From assembly GCF_000024085.1 (NCBI RefSeq), contig NC_013166.1, positions 930,001 to 994,000 of the forward strand: a DNA stretch of 64,000 bases, given 5' to 3'. This DNA comes from Kangiella koreensis DSM 16069. Its GTDB lineage: Bacteria; Pseudomonadota; Gammaproteobacteria; Enterobacterales; Kangiellaceae. The notes beneath the pieces were generated by a model. It had not been told where the DNA came from, searched no databases, and was given only the letters and a program-made list of their open reading frames with translations. The stretch's first letter is position 1, and the number at the start of each line of letters is the position of its first letter. Position numbers and translations under genes: made by a program. Below, in pieces: positions 1 to 10,398 of the stretch.

Positions 1-2
1 CC

Positions 3-482
3 ATTCGAAGTGCTGACAAGGAGCCTTTTGACATGATTCCTGTTTTGCAAGACTTGATTGTAGCTTATAGAACCAATTGGGCGGACCATGCATTCGAATT
101 AATTCTTGGTGTGGAGGAGGCGCGGGTTCTCGGTTCCAAAGATCTGTTTGTCCAGATGCTGGATAAGTTGATTTCAAATGCGGTAGACTTTGATGATAAG
201 TCAAAACCTATAAAGATTTCGCTGCGGCGTAAAGATCGACAGCTGGTGTTAAGTGTTAGCAATGCTGGCCCTAATATTGCTAAGAAAAACCTGCATGATG
301 TGTTCAGTTTGATGCATTCAAGCCGCAAGCACAGTAATCAGCATTTAGGTTTAGGGTTATATGTTGCAAGACTGATAGCCAGTTTTCATGGCGCTAAGGT
401 GAATGCTGAAAATGAGGTTGAAGTATCGGGAGTCTCCATCAATATTGTCTGGAGAAATAAACATTTTACCGCATCTCCTTAA
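3..482 (+). CDS. Sensor histidine kinase, C-terminal ATPase part (partial, 5' end outside window)
   Basis: The reading frame is open to the left window edge, so the gene starts outside; the first in-frame ATG at 33 is internal. What remains is a HATPase_c domain: an N-box like segment (DKLISNAVDF), a poorly conserved G1 box (SNAGPNI instead of DNGPGI) and a clear glycine-rich G2 box (HLGLGLYVARLI) near the C-terminus. It would bind ATP and phosphorylate a histidine in the missing part. The N-box and G2 wording resembles the kinase family found beside proteobacterial dedicated sortase systems, but that is a weak impression. The next gene follows after 28 bases on the same strand and may be cotranscribed. 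Kinase identity is solid, subfamily is not. Confidence 0.8.
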   Translation: MRSADKEPFDMIPVLQDLIVAYRTNWADHAFELILGVEEARVLGSKDLFVQMLDKLISNAVDFDDKSKPIKISLRRKDRQLVLSVSNAGPNIAKKNLHDVFSLMHSSRKHSNQHLGLGLYVARLIASFHGAKVNAENEVEVSGVSINIVWRNKHFTASP

Positions 483-510
483 GGTATTATGATGGGGATG
501 AGGGTAGGTT

Positions 511-3500
511 ATGGAATTTGAATCTATTAAGGCCAATCATTTAACGTCAATTCAACAACTTGCAGTGAGTATCGCCAAAGCCGATGACTTACAAGGCATG
601 CTTGATCGTATTGTGGAGCATATATTCTCACAACTTGAGAGTTTTGATTGCGCACTATTTTTATATGAAGCTAGCCACCAGGACCTTATTTGCTATTCCT
701 ACCGTAAGCAAGGGATCAGTGAAAAAGAATCTTTCAAACTCAAACCCGTCAAACTTGGTTCAGGCATTATCGGCTATACAGCTAAAAATCGACAGACCAT
801 GCGCGTTGATGATACTGATCAAAGTAAAGTATTCGTTCAGGATTTACAAAAAAATTATTCCGAGCTGTGCGTTCCTATTGTGTTGAATGATGAGTTGATT
901 GGGGTGATCGATATGGAGCACCCCGATAAGGCCTTTTTTACCAAGCAGGATGCGCGTTATGTCGAAACTATTGCTTCAATGGTTGCTTACCTTATTAAAC
1001 AATACCAATCCAGCGAAAAGCTGAACCTAACCATTGAAAAATTAAAGTTCGATGAGAAAAAACTGCGCGATAAAGAAATTTTTTATCGAAATCTTATGGA
1101 ACAAGCCAGTGATAGTATTTTCATCCATGATCAGGCGGGACGTTTCTTGGATGTGAATCAGCAGGCAGTTCTTAGTTTAGGTTACTCGCGTGAACAACTT
1201 TTGCAGATGCGAGTGAAAGACATCGATATAAACAGTGGGCAAAACATCACCAGCGGTACTGAGTTCTATAAAAGTTTACGGCCAGGTGAGCCGATCATTG
1301 TTGAGTGCAAACATCAACGAAAAGATGGCAGCGTTTTTCCTGTAGAGGTCAAAGTAGGACTGTTAAGCGATGATAATATTATTGCAGTAGCGCGTGATGT
1401 TTCAAAGCGCCAGAAAGTAATGGATGAGCTCGATACATCAAAGAGATTCATGCAGGATATTATCAATACCTCTCCGGATGTGATTTATGTGTTTGATTTT
1501 GAAAAAGGTTTGATCATCGATGGGGCGGATCGCTTTGCACGCTACCTTGGATATGGCGGTGATGAGTTTGAAAGTTGGGATTCAGTATTAAAAATCATCC
1601 ACCCAGACGACTCTGATATTCTAAAAGAACGTGGTGCTAAAATTATGAACTCTAACTCTGATGAAGTCATCAAGTCAGAGGGGCGTTTTAAGAACGCCAA
1701 GGGTGAATGGGTTTGGTTAAAGAATCATTGCAAAATAGTAAAGAGAACCAGTCAGGGTGAGCCTTTAATTGAAGTTGGGACTATCAGCGATATCACGCAT
1801 CGTAAAGTGATGGAGCGGGAACTCATTAACAAAGAAGAGTATTATCGGGCTCTGGTTGAAAATGCATTTGATGGCATAGTTCTTTACGATGAGAAGGGCC
1901 GCGTCCAATTCCTGTCTAAAAGTGTTGAAAAACTATTAGGCTATAAGGCTGAAGATGTAACCAATAAAACCGGTATAGACTTTATTTTCCCTAGCGATTT
2001 AGAACTGGTTCGCAAGGCATGGCACTGGGCTATGGCGCATCCCAATCAAATTTATCGAATTCCTGACTATCGCTTGGTAAAGAAAGATGGTGGTCTCATC
2101 TGGGTTGAAAATACCTTAATCAACCTACTGGATGACCCTGTAGTGAGTGGTATTATCAGTAATTTCAGAGATATCAGTCATAAGAAAAGTGCAGAGCAAT
2201 CAATTTATAAAATCTCTAACTATGATGCCTTAACTGAGTTACCCAATAGACACTTCTTGCGCCAGCAAATTGAGCGGCAAATTAAACGCTACCAAAAAGA
2301 GCCTCAATCAATCAGCTTGGTTTACTTTGATATTGTTCAGTTAAATGGCATTAACAATGCAATGGGGCACTGGGTAGGTGATCAAGTTTTGCACTATGTT
2401 GCTAGAGTCATTCGTGAAAATTTGGACGAGTTCGATCTTATTGCTCGCTCGGGTAATGATGAATTTGCGGTAGTACTAACTGAGCAGGAGCCCTTTGAAG
2501 TATCACAGCTTGTCGAGCGAATATTGTCTTCTTTTGAAAATATCATTCGTATTGGTGAATTGGATTTAAAAGTATCCATTAGAGCGGGTATCGCTCGCTT
2601 TCCTGAAGATGCAGATAGTGCAGAGGATCTATTAAGCCGCGCAGAAATCGCGGTGGGGCGGGTTAAGAATCTCAGTACCCAATATACCTTCTTTCAGCCA
2701 CAAGACAGCGAAAGTATAAGTTATAGAATTAACTTGGAGCGTGAGTTAGTACAAGCCATTGATGATCAGTCTTTGGAGTTGTTTTATCAGCCTAAGGTAT
2801 GTCTAAGAACCGGTGTTATTGAATCAGTAGAAGCTTTGCTACGTTGGAATCATCCAGAAAGTGGTTATATTTCCCCTCAGACGATCGTTAATATTGCCGA
2901 AGCTAATAGCTTGATCTATAAGTTGACCAGCTGGGTGGTAGATAACGCGATTAAGCAGATTAAAGATTGGTCAGAAAAGGGATTGAACACACGAATTGCT
3001 GTTAATTTATCTGCTCGTGACATTCAACGCGCTGGCTTTGAAGCTGATATTCGGCAGTCGCTGGAAAAATACCAGGTCGATAGTACTTTACTTGACATTG
3101 AAATTACTGAGAGTGCTGCAATGGCTGACATGGAGCATTCAGTGCAAACGCTACGACAGCTTTCAGATTTAGGCATCGGTATTAGCTTGGACGATTTTGG
3201 CACTGGTTATTCATCAATTAGTTACTTGGCGAGTTTGCCTGTTGATTTAGTAAAAATCGATCAGACTTTTATTCAGGGTTTAAAGCAAGCATCCGAGCAG
3301 GCTGTAAAAGATAATCAGCTTATTATAAAAAATATTATTCGTCTGGCGGAGAGTTTTAAATTAGTTTCTTTAGTTGAAGGTATTGAAACTGTAGAGCAGT
3401 GCCGCTTGCTGCAAAAATATAATTGTGACTTAGGACAGGGATTTTTATTCAGTAGGCCGAAATCAGCAAAAGACATAGAGCCACTTTTGCGCAAAGGTTA

Positions 3501-3549
3501 CATTGATATGGAGATGTTTAAAATCGCTAAACCTAGTGTTAACGATTAA
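511..3549 (+). CDS. GAF-PAS-PAS-PAS-GGDEF-EAL cyclic-di-GMP phosphodiesterase
   Basis: A 1012-residue cytoplasmic signalling protein with no membrane segment. Domains in order: GAF about 15-165, a short coiled linker, three PAS domains about 190-305, 310-430 and 445-560, GGDEF about 570-735, EAL about 745-1000. The GGDEF active-site loop is degenerate (SGNDEF near residue 645), so diguanylate cyclase activity is unlikely and the domain may instead bind GTP or regulate. The EAL domain keeps its catalytic set: EALLRW near 774, VNLSA, ITES, DDFGTGYSS, VKID, VEGIE and GQGF. I therefore infer a c-di-GMP hydrolase controlled by small-molecule or redox sensing. Its stop overlaps the convergent phosphatase gene by 11 bases. 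Confidence 0.9.
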   Translation: MEFESIKANHLTSIQQLAVSIAKADDLQGMLDRIVEHIFSQLESFDCALFLYEASHQDLICYSYRKQGISEKESFKLKPVKLGSGIIGYTAKNRQTMRVDDTDQSKVFVQDLQKNYSELCVPIVLNDELIGVIDMEHPDKAFFTKQDARYVETIASMVAYLIKQYQSSEKLNLTIEKLKFDEKKLRDKEIFYRNLMEQASDSIFIHDQAGRFLDVNQQAVLSLGYSREQLLQMRVKDIDINSGQNITSGTEFYKSLRPGEPIIVECKHQRKDGSVFPVEVKVGLLSDDNIIAVARDVSKRQKVMDELDTSKRFMQDIINTSPDVIYVFDFEKGLIIDGADRFARYLGYGGDEFESWDSVLKIIHPDDSDILKERGAKIMNSNSDEVIKSEGRFKNAKGEWVWLKNHCKIVKRTSQGEPLIEVGTISDITHRKVMERELINKEEYYRALVENAFDGIVLYDEKGRVQFLSKSVEKLLGYKAEDVTNKTGIDFIFPSDLELVRKAWHWAMAHPNQIYRIPDYRLVKKDGGLIWVENTLINLLDDPVVSGIISNFRDISHKKSAEQSIYKISNYDALTELPNRHFLRQQIERQIKRYQKEPQSISLVYFDIVQLNGINNAMGHWVGDQVLHYVARVIRENLDEFDLIARSGNDEFAVVLTEQEPFEVSQLVERILSSFENIIRIGELDLKVSIRAGIARFPEDADSAEDLLSRAEIAVGRVKNLSTQYTFFQPQDSESISYRINLERELVQAIDDQSLELFYQPKVCLRTGVIESVEALLRWNHPESGYISPQTIVNIAEANSLIYKLTSWVVDNAIKQIKDWSEKGLNTRIAVNLSARDIQRAGFEADIRQSLEKYQVDSTLLDIEITESAAMADMEHSVQTLRQLSDLGIGISLDDFGTGYSSISYLASLPVDLVKIDQTFIQGLKQASEQAVKDNQLIIKNIIRLAESFKLVSLVEGIETVEQCRLLQKYNCDLGQGFLFSRPKSAKDIEPLLRKGYIDMEMFKIAKPSVND

Positions 3550-4204
3550 GAAGCAGGGCTTTCAGATCTGTTGATTCTTTCGCAGTAGCATCCGCAAGCC
3601 ATTCAAGAAGATTATCTTCCGGTTGAATATAACCATATTCAGCAATTACGGTTTTCATTCCAGCGGCACGGCCCGCAGCGATATCACGCCAGGCATCACC
3701 AACATACACCGATTGAACGGGTTTAACGCCAGCTTGCTGTGCAGCAGAGAAAAGTGGATTGGGGTGTGGCTTGGTCGGTTTGACGGTATCACCACAAACC
3801 AGCGCATTGCAAGAGCTGCGCAACTTCAAAGCTTCAAGTAGAGGTATAGTTAAAAACTCAGGTTTGTTGGTGGCAATCCCCCAGGCAATATTGGCTTTGT
3901 GCAACCCTTCGAGTAATTCTTGCAGGCCGTTAAAAAGCTCGGTGTGCACAGCGATATTATCAGCATAAATATTGAGATATTGCTTTCGAAACTCATCAAA
4001 TTCTTTATGCTGCGGTTCTAAGCCAAATCCAATTCTTAACATGGCAGCAGCGCCATGCGAAACGTAGGGACGAACTTCGGAGAAAGGGAGTGGCTCTTTG
4101 CCATGGACTTCACGCTGTATATTTAAGGCTAAGGCCATGTCAGGCGCAGTATCCAACAAGGTACCATCTAAGTCGAAGAAAACTGCGCGCGGTTGAGTGC
4201 TCAT
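3539..4204 (-). CDS. mupP: HAD-family phosphatase, MupP/phosphoglycolate phosphatase-like
   Basis: A 221-residue HAD subfamily IA hydrolase. Motif I is FFDLDGTLLDTAPD near the N-terminus (nucleophile and acid aspartates both present); motif II threonine is in IATNKPEF; the motif III lysine is probably that of VKPTKPHPNP; motif IV is YVGDAWRDIAAGRAAG. It lies 14 bases after ubiG in a mtaD-ubiG-phosphatase operon, the position I recall for Pseudomonas MupP, an N-acetylmuramate 6-phosphate phosphatase of peptidoglycan recycling. The sequence alone cannot separate MupP from Gph (2-phosphoglycolate phosphatase), so the symbol rests on gene order. The last 11 bases overlap the end of the convergent GGDEF/EAL gene, each gene placing its stop inside the other. 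Confidence 0.75.
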   Translation of the reverse strand: MSTQPRAVFFDLDGTLLDTAPDMALALNIQREVHGKEPLPFSEVRPYVSHGAAAMLRIGFGLEPQHKEFDEFRKQYLNIYADNIAVHTELFNGLQELLEGLHKANIAWGIATNKPEFLTIPLLEALKLRSSCNALVCGDTVKPTKPHPNPLFSAAQQAGVKPVQSVYVGDAWRDIAAGRAAGMKTVIAEYGYIQPEDNLLEWLADATAKESTDLKALLLNR

Positions 4205-4218
4205 TGATATGCTCAGTA

Positions 4219-4938
4219 TTATTCAGGTCGAGTATGAACTAGATAGTTCACATCCACATTATGACTAAGCCAATACTTTTTAGTCAGCGGATTGTAATGC
4301 ATACCAATAATACTCTGGAAAGGAAGTCCGGCAGGACGACTCCAGGCTTCTAGTTCCGATGGACGAATGAACTTCTTAAAGTCGTGCGTGCCTTTTGGTA
4401 GCATTTGTAAAAGATATTCGGCACCAACAATCGCAAACAGGAAGCTTTTTGGATTGCGATTAATGGTTGAGAAAAACACATGACCATCAGGCTTAACCAG
4501 CTTGCGACAGGCTTTTATAATGGAGGATGGGTCGGGAACATGTTCTAGCATTTCCAGGCACGTTACCACATCGAACTGCCCTGCATGTTGCTCTGCAAAT
4601 TCCTCAGCTGTTATTTTTTGATAATCGATATCCAGTCCTGACTCAAGCATGTGCAGTTTGGCGACTTCGAGTGGCATGTCACCCATATCGATCCCGGTTG
4701 CCTGAGCACCTTCTTTGGCCATGGCTTCGGTTAAAATACCGCCACCACAACCAATGTCCAGCACCTTCTTTCCTTGCAAGCCATTCGCGTTGTCCAGAAT
4801 AAATTGTAGACGTAGTGGGTTAATGTCGTGTAACGGTTTAAAATCACCTTCCTTATCCCACCAACGCGAAGCCATTTGTTCAAATTTGTTGATTTCGTGT
4901 TGATCAACGTTCGCTTGCTGTTCAGTTGTTTTACTCAT
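4219..4938 (-). CDS. ubiG: Ubiquinone biosynthesis O-methyltransferase UbiG
   Basis: A 239-residue class I SAM-dependent methyltransferase. The SAM-binding motif I is [16 protein letters not shown], followed by the acidic motif (ATGIDMGD) and the post-motif [11 protein letters not shown]. UbiG carries out both O-methylations in ubiquinone-8 synthesis, at the membrane-associated Ubi complex. Length and the N-terminal [19 protein letters not shown] signature fit the family well. It starts 2 bases after the stop of mtaD and is followed 14 bases later by the MupP-like gene, so the three are very likely one transcript. Identification is secure. Confidence 0.95.
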   Translation of the reverse strand: MSKTTEQQANVDQHEINKFEQMASRWWDKEGDFKPLHDINPLRLQFILDNANGLQGKKVLDIGCGGGILTEAMAKEGAQATGIDMGDMPLEVAKLHMLESGLDIDYQKITAEEFAEQHAGQFDVVTCLEMLEHVPDPSSIIKACRKLVKPDGHVFFSTINRNPKSFLFAIVGAEYLLQMLPKGTHDFKKFIRPSELEAWSRPAGLPFQSIIGMHYNPLTKKYWLSHNVDVNYLVHTRPE

Positions 4939-4940
4939 GA

Positions 4941-6275
4941 TTAGGCTTGACCTTGAATTGCGTTTTTCCAGTGATTGGCTCTTTGAATCACTTCATCAAT
5001 ATCGATTCCGACCAATTGCTGGTTATTAAGTTTAATATCACCATTAATCCACACATGGCTGACCTGTTCACGCCCCGCAGTATAAACGATTTGTGAGACC
5101 GGGTCATAAACCGGCTGCGACTCGATGGTGTTTAAGTTTATGGCCGTCAGGTCGGCGGCTTTGCCGATCTCAATGGAACCAATAGCGTCTTCCTGTCCTA
5201 GTGCTTTAGCGCCACCATAGGTTGCAGCATGCAGAATATCGTGCGCTGAGCAGGCCTGAGCTGATCCGGTAAAGACTTTGCCCAGCAAAGCAGCAGATTT
5301 CATCTCAGCGAGCATATTTAAGTCATTGTTGCTGGCGTTTCCATCGGTGCCGATCGCTATATTGACACCTGCAGTTATAAGCTCTTGTACTGGGCATATG
5401 CCGCTGGCGAGTTTCATATTTGACTGAGGACAGTGTGCAACAGATACGCCGTTTTGCATCAATAACTCTATTTCACCTCGTTGCAGCTGCGTCATATGGA
5501 CAGCAATCAAGTTTGGAGTCATCAACCCAAGTTCCTGCAAACGCTTAATAGGGCGCTTTCCGGTGTTTTTTAAGCCTTCTTTTACTTCATGTGCCGTTTC
5601 ATGAACATGCATGTGCACAGGAATACCCAGTTCGTTACTCAGGGTGGCGATTTTCTTGAGCGGTTCGTCAGAAACTGTGTAGGGTGCATGGGGCGCAAAA
5701 GCGAACTGAATCATCTCGTGATGCTTGTAATCATCACGCAGCTGCAGGCCTTTTTTAAGGTAGTCCTCAGGACCATTACCCCAGACCGATGGGAAGTCAA
5801 ACATCAGCATGCCTACCGTTGCGCGCATTCCCAATGTGTGAGCAACCTTTGCGGTCATATTGGGTTGGAAGTACATATCATTAAAAGTCGTCGTACCGCA
5901 GCGAATCATTTCAGCAATCGCCAACTTGAGCCCATCTTCACAGAACTCATCGCTGACCCATTCGCGCTCTGCTGGCCAGATGTGATTTTCCAGCCAAATC
6001 ATCAGTGGCAAGTCATCGGCCAAACCTTTGAACAAACTCATGGCTGCGTGTGTGTGGATATTGACTAAACCGGGGATGAGGGCGTGATCGTTCAGCTGAA
6101 AATGATGGTCGGTTTGGTATTTTGAGAGTACCTCAGGGGTTGGCATTAGCTCAAGAATGACGCCTTTGTCGACCACAACAGAATAATCGTTGAGAACCTT
6201 GTTCGATTTTTGACCATCGCCACTGACAGGAATAACCCATTTGGCGCTAATGATTTGTTCAACAGTTTGACTCAC
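4941..6275 (-). CDS. mtaD: 5-methylthioadenosine / S-adenosylhomocysteine deaminase (TRZ/ATZ family)
   Basis: A 444-residue amidohydrolase. Metal and catalytic motifs are visible: [11 protein letters not shown] (HxH), the HMHVHET segment, [12 protein letters not shown] and [17 protein letters not shown] with the metal-ligand aspartate. Family members deaminate methylthioadenosine, S-adenosylhomocysteine or related adenosine compounds to inosine forms. It heads the minus-strand operon mtaD-ubiG-mupP and is divergent from gyrA, as I recall in Pseudomonas; the neighbouring SAM-dependent methyltransferase UbiG gives a metabolic reason for the pairing, since UbiG releases S-adenosylhomocysteine. 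Exact substrate preference cannot be read from sequence. Confidence 0.88.
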   Translation of the reverse strand: MSQTVEQIISAKWVIPVSGDGQKSNKVLNDYSVVVDKGVILELMPTPEVLSKYQTDHHFQLNDHALIPGLVNIHTHAAMSLFKGLADDLPLMIWLENHIWPAEREWVSDEFCEDGLKLAIAEMIRCGTTTFNDMYFQPNMTAKVAHTLGMRATVGMLMFDFPSVWGNGPEDYLKKGLQLRDDYKHHEMIQFAFAPHAPYTVSDEPLKKIATLSNELGIPVHMHVHETAHEVKEGLKNTGKRPIKRLQELGLMTPNLIAVHMTQLQRGEIELLMQNGVSVAHCPQSNMKLASGICPVQELITAGVNIAIGTDGNASNNDLNMLAEMKSAALLGKVFTGSAQACSAHDILHAATYGGAKALGQEDAIGSIEIGKAADLTAINLNTIESQPVYDPVSQIVYTAGREQVSHVWINGDIKLNNQQLVGIDIDEVIQRANHWKNAIQGQA

Positions 6276-6535
6276 AGTCAGCTCTACAATATTTCAATGA
6301 CTTAGGGTTGATGATTATACCTAACAAGTGGCAAAAGCTCACCTTTTAGTCAGTTTGTTTCATGCAGAGTGAATAGCACGTCAAAGTCCAGCCATGACGG
6401 GGCTTTTAGCTGGATATTTAGCGGAATAAAATTAGCTTGAAAGAGGGCGTTGTGTTACAATTTTGCGCTTAAAAACATAAACCATACCGTTTGTGATAAT
6501 TAATTATAACTATCAGATTTTAAAGGGTTTTTACA
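6276..6535. promoter_or_regulatory. Divergent promoter region between mtaD and gyrA
   Basis: This 260-base gap separates divergent genes and must hold promoters for both. I see no convincing -35/-10 pair on either strand: a TTGAAA at 6437 and a TACAAT at 6456 are only 13 bases apart. The gyrA start is preceded by AAAGGG about 8 bases upstream as a ribosome-binding site. Confidence 0.45.
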
Positions 6536-9175
6536 ATGGGTGAACTTGCCAAAGAGATCCTCCCGATCAATATTGAAGATGAACTAAAAACTTCCTACCT
6601 TGATTATGCAATGAGTGTTATCGTCGGACGTGCTTTACCGGACGTCCGAGATGGTTTGAAACCGGTTCACCGCCGTGTTTTATACGCCATGAACGTGCTT
6701 GGAAATGATTATAATAAAGCTTATAAAAAATCCGCTCGTGTAGTGGGTGACGTCATCGGTAAATATCACCCCCATGGTGATACCGCTGTTTACGACACTA
6801 TCGTGCGTATGGCTCAGCCTTTCTCCTTACGTTATATGCTGGTCGATGGTCAGGGTAACTTCGGTTCGATTGACGGCGATTCAGCAGCTGCGATGCGTTA
6901 TACCGAAGTCCGTATGGACAAATTGGCCCATCAGCTATTGGCCGATCTGGAAAAAGAAACCGTAGATTTCGAAGACAACTATGACGGCTCTGAATCAGAG
7001 CCCACGGTTCTTCCTACTCGTGTTCCTAACTTATTGATCAACGGTTCCTCTGGTATCGCTGTGGGTATGGCGACTAATATTCCACCTCATAACTTAACAG
7101 AAGTTATTGATGGTTGTTTGGCTTTGATCGATAACCCTGACATCACCATTCCTGAATTAATGGAATACATCAAAGGCCCTGATTTCCCAACTGCCGCTAT
7201 CATCAATGGTCGTGCTGGCATCATAGATGCTTACCATACTGGGCGCGGTAAAATTTATCTACGCTCGCGTAGCCATGTCGAAACAGATGAAAAATCAGGC
7301 AAGCAATCGATCGTTGTCACTGAGTTGCCTTATCAGGTCAACAAAGCGCGTTTGATTGAAAAGATTGCTGAGCTGGTTAAAGATAAGAAGATAGAAGGTA
7401 TTACCGGTCTGCGTGATGAGTCAGACAAAGACGGTATGCGTATGGTGATTGAATTGCGTAAAGGTGAAGTGCCTGAAGTGGTGCTTAATAACCTGTATGC
7501 GCAGTCTCAAATGCAGAATGTATTTGGCATTAACATGGTGGCTTTAGATAACAATCAGCCGCGCCTGTTTAACTTGAAAGATGCGATTGATGCTTTCGTC
7601 ACGCACCGCCGTGAAGTAGTCACAAGACGTACCATTTTTGAATTACGTAAAGCGCGTGAAAAAGCTCACGTGTTGGAAGGTTTGGCAATTGCCTTAGCCA
7701 ATATTGATGCAATCATTGAGCTGATTAAAGAGTCGCCGACTCCGAAGGAAGCGAAAGAAGGATTGATGGGCCGCGGCTGGGAACCTGGCCAGGTTAGCAC
7801 CATGCTGGCGCGCGCAGGAACTGAAGCTTGTCGCCCAGAAGAGCTGGCTGCAGAGTTCGGTTTCCATGATGGCTTCTACAAACTTTCAGATGCGCAGGCG
7901 CAAGCCATTCTTGATTTGCGTTTACACAAGTTGACTGGTCTTGAGCACGACAAAATTCTAGGTGAATATAAAGACTTATTAGGTCTTATCGAAGAGTTGT
8001 TGCGCATTTTGATGAGCACTGAGCGTTTACTTGAAGTGATTCGCGAAGAGCTTGAAGAAGTTAGAGAAAACTTTGGTGATGAGCGTCGCTCAGAAATTCT
8101 TGATAGCAAATTAGATTTAACGATTGCTGACCTGATCACTGAAGAAGATGTAGTGGTGACTTTATCACACGAAGGCTATGTGAAATACCAGGCCTTGTCA
8201 GAATATAAAGCACAACGTCGCGGCGGTCGCGGCAAGTCTGCAACCAAGATGAAAGATGAAGATTTCATTGAAAAGTTATTGGTCGCTTCAACACACGATA
8301 CGATTCTTTGTTTCTCCTCAACCGGTAAAGTTTATTGGTTGAAAGTGTTTGAATTACCGAATGCTGGTCGCGGCTCGCGTGGTAAGCCAATTGTTAACGT
8401 CTTACCATTGGAAAACGGTGAAAGAATTAACGCTATTTTACCTATTCGTGAGTTCTCGGAAGACAAGTTTGTCTTTATGGCAACCGCGAATGGTACCGTT
8501 AAGAAAACATCACTTGAACAATTCTCGCGTCCTCGTTCTAACGGCATTATTGCACTTACGATCGCTGATGATGATGAGTTGATCGGCGTAGTCGAAACCG
8601 ATGGCAGCAACCACATCATGATGTTCAGTGATGCCGGTAAGGTCATTCGATTTGATGAAGCAAACGTGCGTGGCATGGGCCGTACAGCTCGTGGTGTTCG
8701 CGGTATGAAATTACCTGAAGGCGCTAAGGTCATTCAGATGATTGTTGCTGAAGAAGATGGTTCGGTTCTTACTGCAACTGAAAATGGTTATGGTAAACGT
8801 ACTGCGATGGAAGACCATCCATTACGTGGTCGTGGTGGCCAAGGCGTGATCTCTATTCAGATGAGCGAGCGCAATGGCGCTGTTGTCAGTGCGGTTCCAG
8901 TCATTGATGGCGATGAAGTTATGCTAATCAGCAAAGGTGGGACCTTAATTCGAACAGGCGTTGATGATATTCGCATCATGGGTCGAAACACCCAAGGCGT
9001 TCGCTTAATCAAATTGGATGATGGTGAAACATTGGTCGGTCTGCAACGTATCGTTGAAATTGAAGATGATGAAGATGATGAAGATGAGCTTGAAGAAAGC
9101 GAAGTTGTTGAAACCTCCAACAATGAAGAATCGCTTGACGAAACTGATAGCCAAGAAGCAGGTGATGATGAGTAA
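6536..9175 (+). CDS. gyrA: DNA gyrase subunit A
   Basis: An 879-residue type IIA topoisomerase subunit that, with GyrB, introduces negative supercoils. The catalytic tyrosine is Tyr122 (AAMRYTE), numbering identical to E. coli. The quinolone-resistance-determining region reads [12 protein letters not shown], with Thr83 and Asp87; Thr83 replaces the Ser83 of E. coli and is also what I recall as wild type in Pseudomonas. The GyrA box is QRRGGRGK, at the start of the C-terminal beta-pinwheel. The last 40 residues are a strongly acidic tail rich in Asp and Glu, which in other GyrA proteins tunes supercoiling. serC follows 66 bases later. Confidence 0.98.
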   Translation: MGELAKEILPINIEDELKTSYLDYAMSVIVGRALPDVRDGLKPVHRRVLYAMNVLGNDYNKAYKKSARVVGDVIGKYHPHGDTAVYDTIVRMAQPFSLRYMLVDGQGNFGSIDGDSAAAMRYTEVRMDKLAHQLLADLEKETVDFEDNYDGSESEPTVLPTRVPNLLINGSSGIAVGMATNIPPHNLTEVIDGCLALIDNPDITIPELMEYIKGPDFPTAAIINGRAGIIDAYHTGRGKIYLRSRSHVETDEKSGKQSIVVTELPYQVNKARLIEKIAELVKDKKIEGITGLRDESDKDGMRMVIELRKGEVPEVVLNNLYAQSQMQNVFGINMVALDNNQPRLFNLKDAIDAFVTHRREVVTRRTIFELRKAREKAHVLEGLAIALANIDAIIELIKESPTPKEAKEGLMGRGWEPGQVSTMLARAGTEACRPEELAAEFGFHDGFYKLSDAQAQAILDLRLHKLTGLEHDKILGEYKDLLGLIEELLRILMSTERLLEVIREELEEVRENFGDERRSEILDSKLDLTIADLITEEDVVVTLSHEGYVKYQALSEYKAQRRGGRGKSATKMKDEDFIEKLLVASTHDTILCFSSTGKVYWLKVFELPNAGRGSRGKPIVNVLPLENGERINAILPIREFSEDKFVFMATANGTVKKTSLEQFSRPRSNGIIALTIADDDELIGVVETDGSNHIMMFSDAGKVIRFDEANVRGMGRTARGVRGMKLPEGAKVIQMIVAEEDGSVLTATENGYGKRTAMEDHPLRGRGGQGVISIQMSERNGAVVSAVPVIDGDEVMLISKGGTLIRTGVDDIRIMGRNTQGVRLIKLDDGETLVGLQRIVEIEDDEDDEDELEESEVVETSNNEESLDETDSQEAGDDE

Positions 9176-9241
9176 GCTTTATCAGCTTACTCATATTTTG
9201 CCAAACTTTATATATAATAGAATTGAGATCTGAATAACGAA

Positions 9242-10327
9242 ATGAATCGCGGTTATAATTTTAGCGCTGGCCCAGCCGCCATACCGACCGAAGTGCTTGA
9301 GCGAGCGCAAGAAGAGCTTTTAAACTGGAACGGGCAAGGGTGTTCAGTGATGGAGTTTGGGCACCGCACTCCTGAGTTTGGACAGCTCCTTGAGCAAACT
9401 GAAGCAGATCTTAGAAAACTACTTCATATACCAAATCACTACCGTGTATTATTTATGCACGGTAGTGCTTCTCACCAGTTCGCTATGGTGCCGATGAACT
9501 TCCTGGCTCCTGATGATACTGCCAATTATCTTGAGCAAGCTCATTGGTCAAAAAAAGCCATTCAAGAAGCTCAGAACTTTGGCAATATCCATGTTCAACA
9601 AGGTTTTCAGCAAACTGAAGAGGGGCTGGCAATTGTTCCTGAGTCGGACTGGCAACTGGATGAAGACGGAAAGTATCTACACTTCACTTCCAACGAAACC
9701 ATTGTTGGAGTTCAGTTCAAAAAGGAACCTAAAGCCTTCGCTGGAAAGTTAGTGTGCGACATGTGTTCCGACATTTTGTCCCGCCCGATTGACATTGAAC
9801 AGTACGCTTTAATTTATGCCGGCGCACAAAAAAATATTGGCCCATCAGGCATGACAGTGGTGATTGTTCGTGAAGATTTATTCGAACAAATGCAAACTCA
9901 CCGTGTTCCATCGTTATTTCAATACCCATTGATGGCGCAGCATAAATCCTTGTTCAATACACCGCCAAGCTTTGGTATCTATCTCGCCAGTTTGGTGTTT
10001 GAGTGGTTGTTAGAGCGCGGTGGAGTTGAAACGATTGAACAATTGAATCAGCAAAAAGCTCAGCTACTATATGATGCGATTGATGCTTCCGATTTTTATC
10101 ATTCTCCCGTTGCAAAAGACTCACGCTCGATGATGAATGTCGCCTTCACATTAAGTGATCCCAGCTTAGATAGCGCCTTTTTACTACAAGCAAAAGAACA
10201 AGGGCTTCTTGCCTTAAAAGGGCACCGTGATTTTGGTGGAATGCGAGCCAGTATCTACAACGCAATGCCATTAGAAGGAGCTCAGGCATTGGTAGATTTT
10301 ATGAAGGAGTTTGAGCGTAGAGCTTAG
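9242..10327 (+). CDS. serC: Phosphoserine aminotransferase
   Basis: A 361-residue class V PLP-dependent aminotransferase that makes 3-phosphoserine in serine synthesis and also serves pyridoxal phosphate synthesis. The N-terminus (YNFSAGPAAIP) is diagnostic, and the PLP lysine lies in IYAGAQKNIGPSG. It follows gyrA as I recall in Pseudomonas, but the pheA gene expected between serC and hisC in that genus is missing; a zinc-binding small protein and oligopeptidase B sit there on the other strand. A strong intrinsic terminator follows 30 bases after the stop. Confidence 0.97.
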   Translation: MNRGYNFSAGPAAIPTEVLERAQEELLNWNGQGCSVMEFGHRTPEFGQLLEQTEADLRKLLHIPNHYRVLFMHGSASHQFAMVPMNFLAPDDTANYLEQAHWSKKAIQEAQNFGNIHVQQGFQQTEEGLAIVPESDWQLDEDGKYLHFTSNETIVGVQFKKEPKAFAGKLVCDMCSDILSRPIDIEQYALIYAGAQKNIGPSGMTVVIVREDLFEQMQTHRVPSLFQYPLMAQHKSLFNTPPSFGIYLASLVFEWLLERGGVETIEQLNQQKAQLLYDAIDASDFYHSPVAKDSRSMMNVAFTLSDPSLDSAFLLQAKEQGLLALKGHRDFGGMRASIYNAMPLEGAQALVDFMKEFERRA

Positions 10328-10357
10328 TCGTGATCGGTACATATAGTAAATAAAAAT

Positions 10358-10381
10358 GGCAGTCAAAGGACTGCCTTTTTT
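10358..10381 (+). terminator. Intrinsic terminator after serC
   Basis: A 7-bp perfect stem (GGCAGTC / GACTGCC) with an AAAG loop, followed by a run of six T. It closes the gyrA-serC transcript before the convergent minus-strand genes. Confidence 0.85.
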
Positions 10382-10398
10382 ATACCTGCAGTTCAGGG

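Noticed and set aside
5589..6068. 159-codon frame opposite mtaD
   Set aside because: Antisense to conserved amidohydrolase motifs, His-rich shadow of the opposite strand, no plausible start region.
6437..6461. TTGAAA / TACAAT as gyrA promoter
   Set aside because: The spacer is 13 bases, too short for a sigma-70 promoter.
6536..9175. Thr83 in GyrA as an acquired quinolone-resistance change
   Set aside because: Thr at this position is wild type in several gammaproteobacteria, so it is not evidence of resistance.
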